This document shows positions 26,339 through 35,214 of a stretch of DNA of 64,000 bases, in pieces. The notes under the pieces are model-generated. The model ran no database searches and had not been told where the DNA came from. It worked only from the letters and a program-made list of their open reading frames with translations. Source of the stretch: UBA12014 sp029248335 (GTDB taxonomy: Bacteria; Planctomycetota; Phycisphaerae; Phycisphaerales; SM1A02). The position numbers and the translations under genes are program-made. Where the stretch lies: assembly GCA_029248335.1 (NCBI GenBank), contig JAQWJM010000202.1, positions 29,327-93,326 on the forward strand. Direction: 5' to 3'. Positions within the stretch are counted from its first letter, which is position 1; each line of letters starts with the position of its first letter.

Positions 26339-27337
26339 ATGGCAAACTGGGAAATCGTCGCGCTGGCCGTCGCCGGACTCTTCGCCCTCGTGATACTCGC
26401 GATCTTCGGCCGCTTCGCGAGCCTGTGGATCCAGTCGATCGCCTCCGGCGCTCCGGTCAGACTGCTCGACCTCTTCATGATGCGGCTTCGGAAGGTCTCG
26501 CCCGCTGTCGTGGTGGGTAACCGCATCACCGCGAAGAAGGCCGGACTGGAACTCTCCACCGCCCAACTCGAGGCGCACTTTCTCGCCCGCGGAGACGTCG
26601 AACGCGTCGTCGCGGCGATGATCGCCGCGGACAAGGCCAAGATCGACCTCCCGTGGGACCGCGCGACGGCGATCGACCTCGCCGGTCGAGACATCCTCGA
26701 AGCGGTCCGGACCTCGGTCGACCCCAAGGTGATCGACTGCCCGAGTGCGCAGGGAACCCGTCCCACGATCGATGCGGTCGCAGGCGACGGCATCCAGCTG
26801 CGAGCACGGGCTCGAGTCACGGTGAGAACGAACATCGCCCAGCTGGTCGGTGGTGCCACCGAAGAGACGATCGTCGCACGAGTCGGCGAAGGCATCATCT
26901 CGACCATCGGCTCCGCCGAAAGTCACAAGCGGGTGCTCGAGAACCCCGACCAGATCTCGAAGACGGTGCTCTCGAAGGGCCTCGACTCGGGCACGGCGTT
27001 CGAGATCCTCTCCATTGACATCGCGGACGTCGACGTCGGCACCAACATCGGCGCCCAGCTCCAGACCGACCAGGCCGAAGCCGACACCAAGCGGTACCAG
27101 GCCGAGGCGGAACAGCGACGCGCCCTCGCGATCGCCCACGAAGCGGAGCACAACGCCGAAGCGGCGAAGAATCGCGCCCTGGTCATCCTCGCCGAGGCGG
27201 AGGTCCCCAAGGCGATGTCCCAGGCGTTCCGCGATGGAAACCTGGGAATCATGGACCACTACCGGATGCAGAACGTGGTGGCCGACACCGCGATGCGGAA
27301 CACGGTCGCGGAAGGTGACGAGAACGCGGAAGGCTGA
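26339..27337 (+). CDS. floA: Flotillin-like protein FloA
   Basis: A 332-residue protein of the FloA/UPF0365 family, which scaffolds membrane microdomains and influences protein quality control and secretion. It has an N-terminal membrane helix (about 7-24), an SPFH region (AVVVGNRITAKKAGLELSTAQLEAHF) and the conserved DAVAGDGIQLRARARVTVRT. The C-terminal Ala/Glu-rich coiled coil (QTDQAEADTKRYQAEAEQRR) mediates oligomers. A Shine-Dalgarno GAGAGGA (26325-26331) precedes the ATG. The nfeD-nfeD-floA order is a conserved arrangement. Confidence 0.94.
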   Translation: MANWEIVALAVAGLFALVILAIFGRFASLWIQSIASGAPVRLLDLFMMRLRKVSPAVVVGNRITAKKAGLELSTAQLEAHFLARGDVERVVAAMIAADKAKIDLPWDRATAIDLAGRDILEAVRTSVDPKVIDCPSAQGTRPTIDAVAGDGIQLRARARVTVRTNIAQLVGGATEETIVARVGEGIISTIGSAESHKRVLENPDQISKTVLSKGLDSGTAFEILSIDIADVDVGTNIGAQLQTDQAEADTKRYQAEAEQRRALAIAHEAEHNAEAAKNRALVILAEAEVPKAMSQAFRDGNLGIMDHYRMQNVVADTAMRNTVAEGDENAEG

Positions 27338-27399
27338 TCACCGAAGACGGTGACGGAGATCCGAGCCCTCGAACCGCTGACGTCGCGAAGGGTGCGTCC

Positions 27400-28152
27400 A
27401 TGCCGGTCCTTCATCTGGTCATTCCCTTCCTCGACGAGGAGGCGACCCTCGAGGAGGTCGTCTCGAAGGTCGAACGGGTGGCGTGGCCCGACGGCTGGTC
27501 CGTGCGGGTGATGCTCGTGAACGACGGATCGGGCGAGACGGCGACCACCGTCGCGGCCTCGATTCGGGACCTTCATGAAGGCGTGAAACTGCTCGCGCAT
27601 GCCGCGAACCGAGGCAAGGGCGCTGCGGTCCGCACCGGCTTCAAACACATCCTCGATACCGCTGCGGACGACGACCTCGTCGGCATCCAGGACGCGGACC
27701 TCGAATACGACCCGGCCGATCTGGTCCGCTTCGTGCAGACCTTCGACCGGACGCCCGACACCGACGCGGTGGTCGGGAACCGATGGCTCGAGGTCCAGCC
27801 GAACGTGGTTCGACGGGCCCACCGATTCGCCAACGGACTGCTGACGTTGACGTCGAACGTGTTCACCGGCCTCCGGATCCACGACATGGAGTGCTGCTAC
27901 AAGGTGATGCGGGTGCCGACGCTCCGTCGGATCCTGCCGGACCTCGACGAGGATCACTTCGGCGTGGAACCCCAGCTCGCCGCCGCACTGGCACGGCACC
28001 GCGCCTCCGTCGCCGAGGTCGGGGTCTCCTACGACCCGAGGAGCTTCGCGGAAGGCAAGAAGATCGGCCTCCGCGACGGATTCGAGGCGTTGTCCGCGAT
28101 GTTCCGGGAATGGCGTCGAAGCCGCCGCGTGGCGAAGGCGCGTCGTCGATGA
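27400..28152 (+). CDS. Glycosyltransferase family 2 (dolichyl-phosphate-sugar synthase-like)
   Basis: A 250-residue GT-A enzyme. The N-terminal nucleotide-binding strand VIPFLDEEATLEEVVSKV, the NRGKGAAVRTGFKHI loop and the metal-binding DADLE of GIQDADLEYDP are all present, as is the later EEDHFGVEPQ-like region (DEDHFGVEPQLAAALARH). This group transfers sugars from UDP or GDP donors to polyprenyl phosphates. There are no membrane helices of its own. The next gene overlaps by four bases and encodes a membrane protein, suggesting a two-component lipid-linked sugar system. Confidence 0.88.
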   Translation: MPVLHLVIPFLDEEATLEEVVSKVERVAWPDGWSVRVMLVNDGSGETATTVAASIRDLHEGVKLLAHAANRGKGAAVRTGFKHILDTAADDDLVGIQDADLEYDPADLVRFVQTFDRTPDTDAVVGNRWLEVQPNVVRRAHRFANGLLTLTSNVFTGLRIHDMECCYKVMRVPTLRRILPDLDEDHFGVEPQLAAALARHRASVAEVGVSYDPRSFAEGKKIGLRDGFEALSAMFREWRRSRRVAKARRR

Positions 28153-29129
28153 CGTTGAGCGAAGAAGCCCGCGCGGGACTGCCACGCGGTTTCCGGCTGG
28201 TCCTGCAGCTCGTCGGGTTCGCCGGCGGGCTCGCACTCGTCGTCTGGTGCGTCAAGGGTGCGTTCGAAGGCGGCGAGGACGGCTGGACCCGGATGAAGGA
28301 GGCGGACGGCGGCCTGATCGCCGCGATGCTCGGTTGCTCGATCGCGAGCCTGATCGCGAACGGCGCGATCTTCTTCGCGACCATCCGTCCGGTGCATCGC
28401 GAACGTTTTCTCGTGTTGCAGGGCGTCACCTTCACGGCCGCGCTCTTCAACTACGCCCCGATCCGGCTCGGGCTCATGAGTCGGTATCTCTACCACGTCC
28501 GGGTGGACCGATTCTCCATCCTCTTCGTCACCGGTTGGATCGCCGTCGTCGCGATCGCCGTCGTCGGCGTGATGGGTGCCGCGGTCGGGGCGACGCTTCT
28601 CCAACCCGAACCCGGGATCGCGTGGGCGTTGCTCTTCATCGCACCCCTTGTCGCGCTCGTGCTCACGCTTCCGATCCTCGCCGGGCTTCCGATCGTTCGC
28701 CGCTTCACTCGCGGCGGCGAAGCGATGCTGACCGATCGGAGATGGATCGCCCTCGCCTTCGGCCTGCGAGCGTTCGACCTCGCCATGTGGGCGGTCCGAC
28801 TCGGCATCGCGGCCTCCATCCTCGGAATCGAACTCCCGGTCGGCGACGTCCTGCTGCTCGCGGTGACTGCGCTGGTGGTCGCCCTGAATCCCCTGGGAAG
28901 ACTCGGATGGCGTGAAGCCGCCGTCGCGTTCCTCGCAGCACGGCTCGCGACCCCGAATCTCGATGCCGGCGAGCTCGATGCGACGTTCCAGCAACTCGCC
29001 TTGCTCGAAAGCGCCTCGGAGGCGATCGTCTCGATTCCGCTGGGCCTTCTCGCGTTCATCTGGTGGATCCGTCGGGTCCGATCCGGCCGCACCGAAGCCG
29101 TGGCCGCACCCGACGCCGATCCGAGCTGA
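28149..29129 (+). CDS. LPG synthase/flippase-like polytopic membrane protein
   Basis: A 326-residue protein with about seven to eight membrane helices, starting at an ATG that overlaps the glycosyltransferase stop (ATGA). The layout and the GLRAFDLAMWAVRLGIAAS and NPLGRLGWREAAVAF segments resemble the UPF0104/lysylphosphatidylglycerol-synthase membrane domain superfamily, which often sits next to GT2 enzymes and may move lipid-linked substrates. The hallmark motifs are weak, so this is a fold-level guess. The encoded C-terminus is hydrophilic. Confidence 0.7.
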   Translation: MTLSEEARAGLPRGFRLVLQLVGFAGGLALVVWCVKGAFEGGEDGWTRMKEADGGLIAAMLGCSIASLIANGAIFFATIRPVHRERFLVLQGVTFTAALFNYAPIRLGLMSRYLYHVRVDRFSILFVTGWIAVVAIAVVGVMGAAVGATLLQPEPGIAWALLFIAPLVALVLTLPILAGLPIVRRFTRGGEAMLTDRRWIALAFGLRAFDLAMWAVRLGIAASILGIELPVGDVLLLAVTALVVALNPLGRLGWREAAVAFLAARLATPNLDAGELDATFQQLALLESASEAIVSIPLGLLAFIWWIRRVRSGRTEAVAAPDADPS

Positions 29130-29161
29130 GGACGAGTCGGACCAGACCGACGGAACTTGGA

Positions 29162-29221
29162 TACGAAAATATTCGTAATCCATGCTCGATCTCTTGACTA
29201 ATTTTTTCGTCAAACTAGGAT
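29162..29221 (+). promoter_or_regulatory. AT-rich promoter with two dyads upstream of a secreted-protein gene
   Basis: TTGACT (29194-29199) and TAGGAT (29216-29221) are spaced by 16 bases and fit a sigma-70 promoter. Two inverted repeats surround it: TACGAA (29162-29167) with TTCGTA (29172-29177), and TTGAC (29194-29198) with GTCAA (29209-29213), the second covering the -35 box. This AT-rich patch stands out against its high-GC surroundings. The dyads look like operator half-sites, which is an inference. Confidence 0.5.
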
Positions 29222-29297
29222 CGGGCTCGTTCGGTCCGCCGGAATCAACCCGAGACCACCCGAATTCCCGTCGAAGCCCCGTTCGAGGCCCCCATCA

Positions 29298-31076
29298 ATG
29301 CCGTCAATCCTCTCACCGGTGATCCGCATCGATCGCATCCTGTTGATGACGCTGATCTGTCTGCTCGCATTCGGCCTCTCGTCCGAGGCACTGGCTCAGA
29401 AGGGACCGGCAGGACCACCCGCATCGCCCGAATCCGACCCCGAAAAGTTCCTTGCGGAACTGGGCGGCGACTTGAAGATGGCGGTCCGGGTTCAGGCGAT
29501 GTCCGGAGAGGATGCGAAGGCGGTCTGGGATGCGGTGTCGAAACTGGTCGGTGAAGACAAGGAACCGAACGACGAGGCCGCGAAGGAGAACACCGGCGGG
29601 CATCTCTGGTACGCGATGCGGGTGCCCGAAGGCGGTGACTTCCAGACGCTGCTCCGGCCGGAGTTCATCCGACGCGACATCGAACTCGTCGTCGACCGAC
29701 TCGAACTCGACGATGCCACCGCCCCCATCGCCGAGAGCGTCCTGCTCGACTACGAGGATGCCTTCGAGACCGAGGCCTCGCGGTTCCGCGAGTTGCTCGA
29801 ACTCGCTGCGAACGAGGTTGAAATCGCACGCCTCGAGCCGATCTTCCAGGCGGCTGACGCATCGAACCAGCGTGCCTTGGAATCCCGCATCGCCGACGGC
29901 ATGGCCGAGCGTGGCGTGAGTGACGAGAAGGTCCGTGGCACCCTCGACTGGATCGACTCGCGGATGGCCGGCATGCGGACCCGACTCGCGATGCTGGAAC
30001 CGATGGTGGAAAGACGCCGTGAGCGCCTCGCAGACGCCGGTGGCGACATCGACGCCCGCGCCGTGATCGCCGCGATGAACCGCATGGATCAACGACGACG
30101 AGAACTCCGCACCGCGACCGTCGATTCGATCGCCACCCTGGTCGAACCCGGCATGGAGACATCGCTCGAGGACCTGCTCGACGAGATTCGAATCCAACAC
30201 GGGATGGCCGACTCCCGGATGGGCGGTGCCACCACGGACATCGTCGCCGCACTCGGATCGATCGACGCGGCGTCGTACGAGGCGGCGGGCCTCGCCACCG
30301 ACGAACCCGAGATGCTCCGCGAGATCGCCCTGAGCTTCGACGCCCGGACCGAAGCGAGAATCCGCCGCGAGAAGCAGGCTCTGGAACGCTCGATCGAGAT
30401 GAGCGAATCCGGGGGCGAGGGCGACACGAGAATTCGCGCGCGGCTTCGGAATGCCGCGACCGCCGAACTCACCGCCGAACTCGCCGTGCGGGACGCGATC
30501 ATCGGTCGAGTCGATCTGATCCGCGCCCGTCTCGAAGACGTCGATCCCGAGTCGGCCGCCACCTTCCTGGACGTCGCGCGTCGGACCGGTTTTCCAGCCC
30601 AGATGCGTTCCCGGTGGTGCGAACAGGCCACCGAGTTCGCGTTGAACCTCGACGATCTCGACGAGGAAATCCTCGCGTCGCTCGCCGAAATCGACGCCGG
30701 CATCGGTTCCCAGATCGCGTTCCTTCGAACCACGGCGATTCAACGACGGCTCGACAGCGAGACCCGCATCGCCCGGGCGATGGTCGAAGCGGTGGTCGAC
30801 GAAGGCGTCGAAGCGAAATCGCTCGGCGAACAGGCCTGGCGTGAACCCGGGTACGAGGGGTTCGATCGACTGGACGACCAGGTCGAAGCACAGTTGCTCG
30901 CCGCACTCGGTCCCGACCGCTTCGAGGAACTGCCGAAGCGTCCGGGACGCGGCGGGAACGACGTCAAGCGCCGCGGCAAGACCGGAAACGGCGGCGGCAA
31001 GGGCGGCGGCAAGGCCACCGGTGGCGCGAAGGGAAAGGCCGGTGATGACGGTCGCGGAAAGCCGGGCAAGGGCTGA
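29298..31076 (+). CDS. Large secreted helical protein with Gly/Lys-rich tail, function unknown
   Basis: A 592-residue protein with a signal peptide (helix about 14-28, likely cleavage after ALA at 33). The mature part is almost entirely charged, alpha-helical sequence rich in Arg, Glu, Asp and Ala (such as LLELAANEVEIARLEPIFQA), probably coiled coil or spectrin-like. The last 45 residues are a disordered basic Gly/Lys-rich tail (GKTGNGGGKGGGKATGGAKG). No family is recognised; helical content and export resemble two other proteins in the window (at 9.4-10.2 kb and 50.1-51.5 kb). It has its own promoter with operator-like dyads. Confidence 0.7.
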   Translation: MPSILSPVIRIDRILLMTLICLLAFGLSSEALAQKGPAGPPASPESDPEKFLAELGGDLKMAVRVQAMSGEDAKAVWDAVSKLVGEDKEPNDEAAKENTGGHLWYAMRVPEGGDFQTLLRPEFIRRDIELVVDRLELDDATAPIAESVLLDYEDAFETEASRFRELLELAANEVEIARLEPIFQAADASNQRALESRIADGMAERGVSDEKVRGTLDWIDSRMAGMRTRLAMLEPMVERRRERLADAGGDIDARAVIAAMNRMDQRRRELRTATVDSIATLVEPGMETSLEDLLDEIRIQHGMADSRMGGATTDIVAALGSIDAASYEAAGLATDEPEMLREIALSFDARTEARIRREKQALERSIEMSESGGEGDTRIRARLRNAATAELTAELAVRDAIIGRVDLIRARLEDVDPESAATFLDVARRTGFPAQMRSRWCEQATEFALNLDDLDEEILASLAEIDAGIGSQIAFLRTTAIQRRLDSETRIARAMVEAVVDEGVEAKSLGEQAWREPGYEGFDRLDDQVEAQLLAALGPDRFEELPKRPGRGGNDVKRRGKTGNGGGKGGGKATGGAKGKAGDDGRGKPGKG

Positions 31077-31244
31077 CCATCGTCGCGTCGCGGTCGATCG
31101 CGGAGATCGATCTCGACCACGCCGGGTGTCCGATTTTTAAGGGCCGGAGACATCCCAGGCGGATGAACGAGGCCTCGAAAGCGGTACGCTGATGGAGTTC
31201 CACCGCGAACTGGATCACCCGTTCATCCGCCAACGGAGCCCTCG

Positions 31245-31877
31245 ATGATGCCGACCCCTGCCTCCACCGGAGATTCCCACGGCCCGATTCGTCTCGGACT
31301 GCGAGCCCTGGCCTTGATCGCCGTCGTGGGCCTGCCGCTGGGATGCGGAGATGATTCATCTTCGACCGGTTCGACGAGCGGTCCCGCGGCCGCGCTGAAC
31401 GCGCCGGCTCCCGTGGCCGAGCCCGCCTCCACCGAAGTGGTCGACATCTGGACCCCGGCCGCGATGGGCGAAGTCGCCACCCTCGAGGCGCGGCTCGCCA
31501 AGGCGGGCGACCCGAACGCGCTCGATCCGACCTTCGGCGTCTCCGCACTCGAATGGGCCGCCGATTTCGGCAAGGTCGACGCGATGGTGGCGATCCTGGA
31601 GGCCGGGGGGGAAGTCGATGTCCGAAGCCGTGAGCGTGGCACGCCACTGCTCGGCGCCGCCTTCCTGGGTCGCCCCGAGTGCGTCAGGCTCCTCCTCGAG
31701 GCGGGTGCCGATCCCAAGGCGATGAACAAGGATGGCATCACCCCGCTCGACGCGCTCGACGTGCCGTGGGAGTTCACCGGAGGGGTCATCGAGTTTCTCG
31801 AGATACCGCTCGATCGCGAGGCGCTTGAAGCCGGCCGCCAGGCATGCCGACCGCTGCTCGAGGCCGCGGTGAAATGA
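31245..31877 (+). CDS. Ankyrin-repeat lipoprotein
   Basis: A 210-residue protein. The N-terminus has a basic region, a hydrophobic stretch and the lipobox LPLGC (Cys34, or 33 from the next ATG), followed by a Ser/Thr/Ala linker. The rest contains ankyrin repeats, visible as FGVSALEWAADFGKVDAMVAILEAGG and then ERGTPLLGAAFLGRPECVRLLLEAG. Ankyrin lipoproteins mediate protein contacts in the periplasm. The stop overlaps the next gene by four bases (ATGA). A GGAG at 31235-31238 supports the start. Confidence 0.85.
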   Translation: MMPTPASTGDSHGPIRLGLRALALIAVVGLPLGCGDDSSSTGSTSGPAAALNAPAPVAEPASTEVVDIWTPAAMGEVATLEARLAKAGDPNALDPTFGVSALEWAADFGKVDAMVAILEAGGEVDVRSRERGTPLLGAAFLGRPECVRLLLEAGADPKAMNKDGITPLDALDVPWEFTGGVIEFLEIPLDREALEAGRQACRPLLEAAVK

Positions 31878-33175
31878 ACGCGACCGACCGCGGCATCGCC
31901 GCTTCATCTCCACCCCCGCTTCCTTCCGATCACCCGCTCCACCCGCGGTCTCCCGGAACCGGGCGATACCACGGACTCGACGTGGTGCGCGCGACGATGA
32001 TGCTGCTCGGGGTCGTGATCCACACCGCGCTCGTCTACTGCGAGCCTCAGATCTGGGCCTACGAGGACCCCGACCGGACCGCCCTCGCTGGAATCCTCGT
32101 GCTCGCGATCCACATCTTCCGGATGCCGGCGTTCTTCGTGATGGCCGGCTTCTTCGGTGCCATGCTCTTCGATCGCCGTGGCCCCGGAGGATTCGCGAGT
32201 CATCGCTACGACCGGATCGTGCTTCCGCTGGTGATCGGCTGGTTCGTCATCTTTCCACTCGTCGCCTGGTCAATCAGTTTCGCCTTCACCTGGGCGTACC
32301 TGCCCACCGAGGAACGAACGATCGGATTCGCATACGAAAAGATGTCCCTCAACGCGGACTTCGCCGACGCCGGGCCGATGCACCTCTGGTTCCTTTATTA
32401 CCTCGTCTACTTCTACCTCGCGTTCGCGACCGCGACCTTCCTGCTCCGCCGATTCGCCGCCCCCGTCGCCGGGTGGTGCCGGACCGCGTTTCGCAGTCTG
32501 AGTCTCGGACGACTCCGCTGGATCGGGCTCCCCGCGGTGATCATCGTCACGTCACTGCAGATGCTCACGATGGAAGATCCGGGGATCGACACCACGGAGT
32601 CGTTCTGGCCGATGTGGCACGTGATGTCCCTCTACGCCATCTACTTCGGCGTCGGCTGGCTCGCGTTCGGGAACCGCGAGATCGTCGATCGCCTGAAGGA
32701 CTGGGCGTGGCTCCGACTCGGGGTCGGCGGCTCGCTCCTGATGTGCGCCCTGGGAATGTCGGTCACGACCAGCCTCGCGATCGACGGCGAAGCGGAGCAC
32801 GCCGACGCGATGTTCATCGCGAATCAGTGTCTGCAGGCCACCACGTGCTGGATCCTGATCCTCGGCATCACCGGGGTGAGCGAACGACTCTTCACCCGCG
32901 CGAATCCCGCGGTGCGCTACATGGTGGACGCCTCGTACTGGATCTACCTGATGCACCTGCCGTTGACCTTCTTCATTCCGGCCCTGTTCCGCCACTGGAA
33001 CATGTGGGGCATCGTGAAGATGCCGGTCATGATCGTCCTGGTGACGGTCGTCCTGCTCGTCGTCTACCACGTCGCGGTTCGCGGAACGGCCCTCGGTGTC
33101 CTGCTGAGCGGAAGGCGGTACCCGGTCTGGCCGTTCACGCGAGCCCGCGGGTCGGAACCAGCGCCGACCGAATGA
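31874..33175 (+). CDS. Acyltransferase family 3 membrane protein (OpgC/MdoC-like)
   Basis: A 433-residue integral membrane protein with about ten helices. It starts at an ATG that overlaps the ankyrin lipoprotein stop. The beginning of the catalytic domain, YHGLDVVRATMMLLGVVIHT (32-51), carries the conserved R and H of acyltransferase-3 enzymes; MPAFFVMAGFFGAMLF and HLWFLYYLVYFYL also fit the OpgC-like group. Members add succinyl or other acyl groups to extracellular glucans or O-antigens. The substrate here is unknown. Confidence 0.85.
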   Translation: MNATDRGIAASSPPPLPSDHPLHPRSPGTGRYHGLDVVRATMMLLGVVIHTALVYCEPQIWAYEDPDRTALAGILVLAIHIFRMPAFFVMAGFFGAMLFDRRGPGGFASHRYDRIVLPLVIGWFVIFPLVAWSISFAFTWAYLPTEERTIGFAYEKMSLNADFADAGPMHLWFLYYLVYFYLAFATATFLLRRFAAPVAGWCRTAFRSLSLGRLRWIGLPAVIIVTSLQMLTMEDPGIDTTESFWPMWHVMSLYAIYFGVGWLAFGNREIVDRLKDWAWLRLGVGGSLLMCALGMSVTTSLAIDGEAEHADAMFIANQCLQATTCWILILGITGVSERLFTRANPAVRYMVDASYWIYLMHLPLTFFIPALFRHWNMWGIVKMPVMIVLVTVVLLVVYHVAVRGTALGVLLSGRRYPVWPFTRARGSEPAPTE

Positions 33176-33187
33176 GCGGGGAGCGAT

Positions 33188-34438
33188 TCACCAGTTCGAC
33201 CGAACGAGCCGGCGGAGGCCGTCGTCGGTCGCGAGATAGCGAAGCCGAAGGCGTTCCCCCATCGATCCCAGCCAGACCGCTCGACCGGAGGCGCGATCGA
33301 TGCGTCCGAGCGCTTCGCCGACCGAGTCGAACGTGACGACCGCTTCGCCCACCCCGGCCGCGTGGGCGCGAGAAAGCCAACCGACGCACGCGAGATTGAG
33401 CGCCAGCGCCTGCACCCCGTCGGCGATGCTCCAACCGTAGTAGCCGCTTCCCCAGGCACGGCCGCCCCGAATCGTCGAACGCAACCATCGGACGACGAGG
33501 TCGGCCACCGCCTCGTTCCCGGGAACCTTCGGCATCGCCTCCACCGACTCGAAGTCGTCGGGGATCGCCCAGCCCCGGGCCAGGCCCGGGATCGAGCCCC
33601 GCCCCCGCGCGAACCGTCGACTTCGACGCCACTGATCGAGCTTGGCACCGAGCGTGGGACGCGATTCGTCGTCGGTGAAACGCGGATCCTCGATCCGGGC
33701 GAACACCGCCTGTCGAAGCTGCTTCCGCTGACCACGCCCCGGTGGATCGACGGGCAGGTGCAGAAGTTCGTCGGGGAGCGCCGAGACCAGAAGACCGACG
33801 AGCTCCGTGATTCGTTCGCCCCTGACCTCGGAGAAGGAGGCGGCGCCGATTCCCTGCGCAAGCCAGGCGAATCCATCGAGCCGGATGGTCAGCGGCACTT
33901 CATCGCGACCGAGCCACCGATCGATTCCTGCGGTCAAGGCGTTCACTTCGGCGGGTTCGGCCCGCAGGTCGCCGGCGAGCAGCGGCGGGGCCACCGCGAT
34001 GGATTCGGGCACCTCGCGCAACGCGCGTCGAAGATCGTCTCGATGCGATTCGAGCGTCGAGCCGCGATTGGCCCGCACGCTCTGGCACGCGAAGTTGAGT
34101 CCCGCGCGGGTGCCGCCGGAATCCGGCGCGAGATTGAAGGGGAACAGACGGCACGCGACGGGCTTCTCATGGAAGCCGTGACGGGCGTGGATCTCGCACA
34201 GCCCGTCGTCCTGCAGGAAGAGACACCCGCCGTCCGGACGCTGCCGGAGGTACCGCCGGCCTCGGAACTCGACCGTCACCGGTTCCCCACGCTCCTGCGC
34301 CCAGCCCTGCGACTCGAGCCGTTCGAGGTCCTCGTCGCGAAGCTGCACGCTGAAGTCGCGACAGCAGTCGCCGCACCCGTGGCAGGTGTAGCGTTGATCG
34401 GGCAGATCGAGGATCTCGAGGGGAACCCGCTTCGCCAT
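33188..34438 (-). CDS. YkgJ-type cysteine-cluster protein with long C-terminal extension
   Basis: A 416-residue protein. The N-terminal part has the YkgJ cluster CHGCGDCC (Cys19, 22, 25, 26), then CLFLQDDGLCEIHARHGFHE, HEKPVACRLFPF and NFACQSVRAN with further Cys residues. This module binds zinc or an iron-sulfur cluster and occurs in the FliB methylase group and in many unknown proteins. The C-terminal roughly 280 residues are unlike known families and include GGRAWGSGYYGWSIADG. The gene begins 1 base after the rdgB stop, so they are co-transcribed. No enzymatic activity can be assigned. Confidence 0.8.
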   Translation of the reverse strand: MAKRVPLEILDLPDQRYTCHGCGDCCRDFSVQLRDEDLERLESQGWAQERGEPVTVEFRGRRYLRQRPDGGCLFLQDDGLCEIHARHGFHEKPVACRLFPFNLAPDSGGTRAGLNFACQSVRANRGSTLESHRDDLRRALREVPESIAVAPPLLAGDLRAEPAEVNALTAGIDRWLGRDEVPLTIRLDGFAWLAQGIGAASFSEVRGERITELVGLLVSALPDELLHLPVDPPGRGQRKQLRQAVFARIEDPRFTDDESRPTLGAKLDQWRRSRRFARGRGSIPGLARGWAIPDDFESVEAMPKVPGNEAVADLVVRWLRSTIRGGRAWGSGYYGWSIADGVQALALNLACVGWLSRAHAAGVGEAVVTFDSVGEALGRIDRASGRAVWLGSMGERLRLRYLATDDGLRRLVRSNW

Positions 34439-34439
34439 G

Positions 34440-35057
34440 TCAGGATCGTTCCAGGGCCTCGATCAGCGGTGCCATCGCGCGAGTCGCGACGCCGCGGTGA
34501 CTTCGAGCGTTCTTCTCGGCCGGCGACAGTTCGGCGCTGGTGCGTTCGTCCCCGGGCAGGAGCAGGTACGGGTCGTAGCCGAAACCGTTCACCCCTCTCG
34601 GCTCGAGGGTCACGATGCCGTCGAAGGTCCCGCGGGTCTCGGCCAGCACGGTGCCGTCGGGAGCGGCGAGACACATCGCGCAGACGAAGCGGGCGGCGCG
34701 ATCCGCCTCCGGAACCGCCCGAAGCGATTCCACGAGCTTTCGATTGTTCGCCGCGTCGCGAACCTCGCGTTCACCCTCGACCCCCGACCAGCGGGCGCTT
34801 CGCACGCCCGGCTCGCCGCCGAGGGCATCGACCTCGAGACCGGAATCGTCGGCGAGGGAGACACGACCCGTGGCACCGGCGTAGGCGATCGCCTTGATTC
34901 GGGCGTTCGCCTCGAACGTGACGCCGTCCTCCTCGGGCTCTTCAGGCACCGTCTCCAGCTCGTCGAGACCGATGACGCGAAGACCGATCGGCTCGAGCAC
35001 CGACCTGACCTCTTCCAGCTTGTGGGGGTTTCCGCTGGCCAGCAGGATTTCGTCCAC
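34440..35057 (-). CDS. rdgB: XTP/dITP pyrophosphatase (RdgB/HAM1)
   Basis: A 205-residue protein of typical size. The family start ILLASGNPHKLEEVRSVLEP and substrate pocket LADDSGLEVDALGGEPGV are present, as are FDGIVTLEPRG and GFGYDPYLLLPGDERTSAEL, followed by SPAEKNARSHRG. It hydrolyses deaminated purine triphosphates so they are not incorporated into DNA or RNA. It is the first gene of a two-gene unit with the cysteine-cluster protein. Confidence 0.95.
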   Translation of the reverse strand: MDEILLASGNPHKLEEVRSVLEPIGLRVIGLDELETVPEEPEEDGVTFEANARIKAIAYAGATGRVSLADDSGLEVDALGGEPGVRSARWSGVEGEREVRDAANNRKLVESLRAVPEADRAARFVCAMCLAAPDGTVLAETRGTFDGIVTLEPRGVNGFGYDPYLLLPGDERTSAELSPAEKNARSHRGVATRAMAPLIEALERS

Positions 35058-35214
35058 GACATCCGCTCCGAGGGTTCAAAGAGTCAGTGAGCCCGCATGG
35101 TATGGACGATTCGGACCTTGAACGCGGGTTTCGGATCGAATTTCGCATTGCCGGCTGGCGATCCACCGGTTCTGGGGCATGGTCTGGGGCACCCCGTACC
35201 AGGAGTTCCACGCC

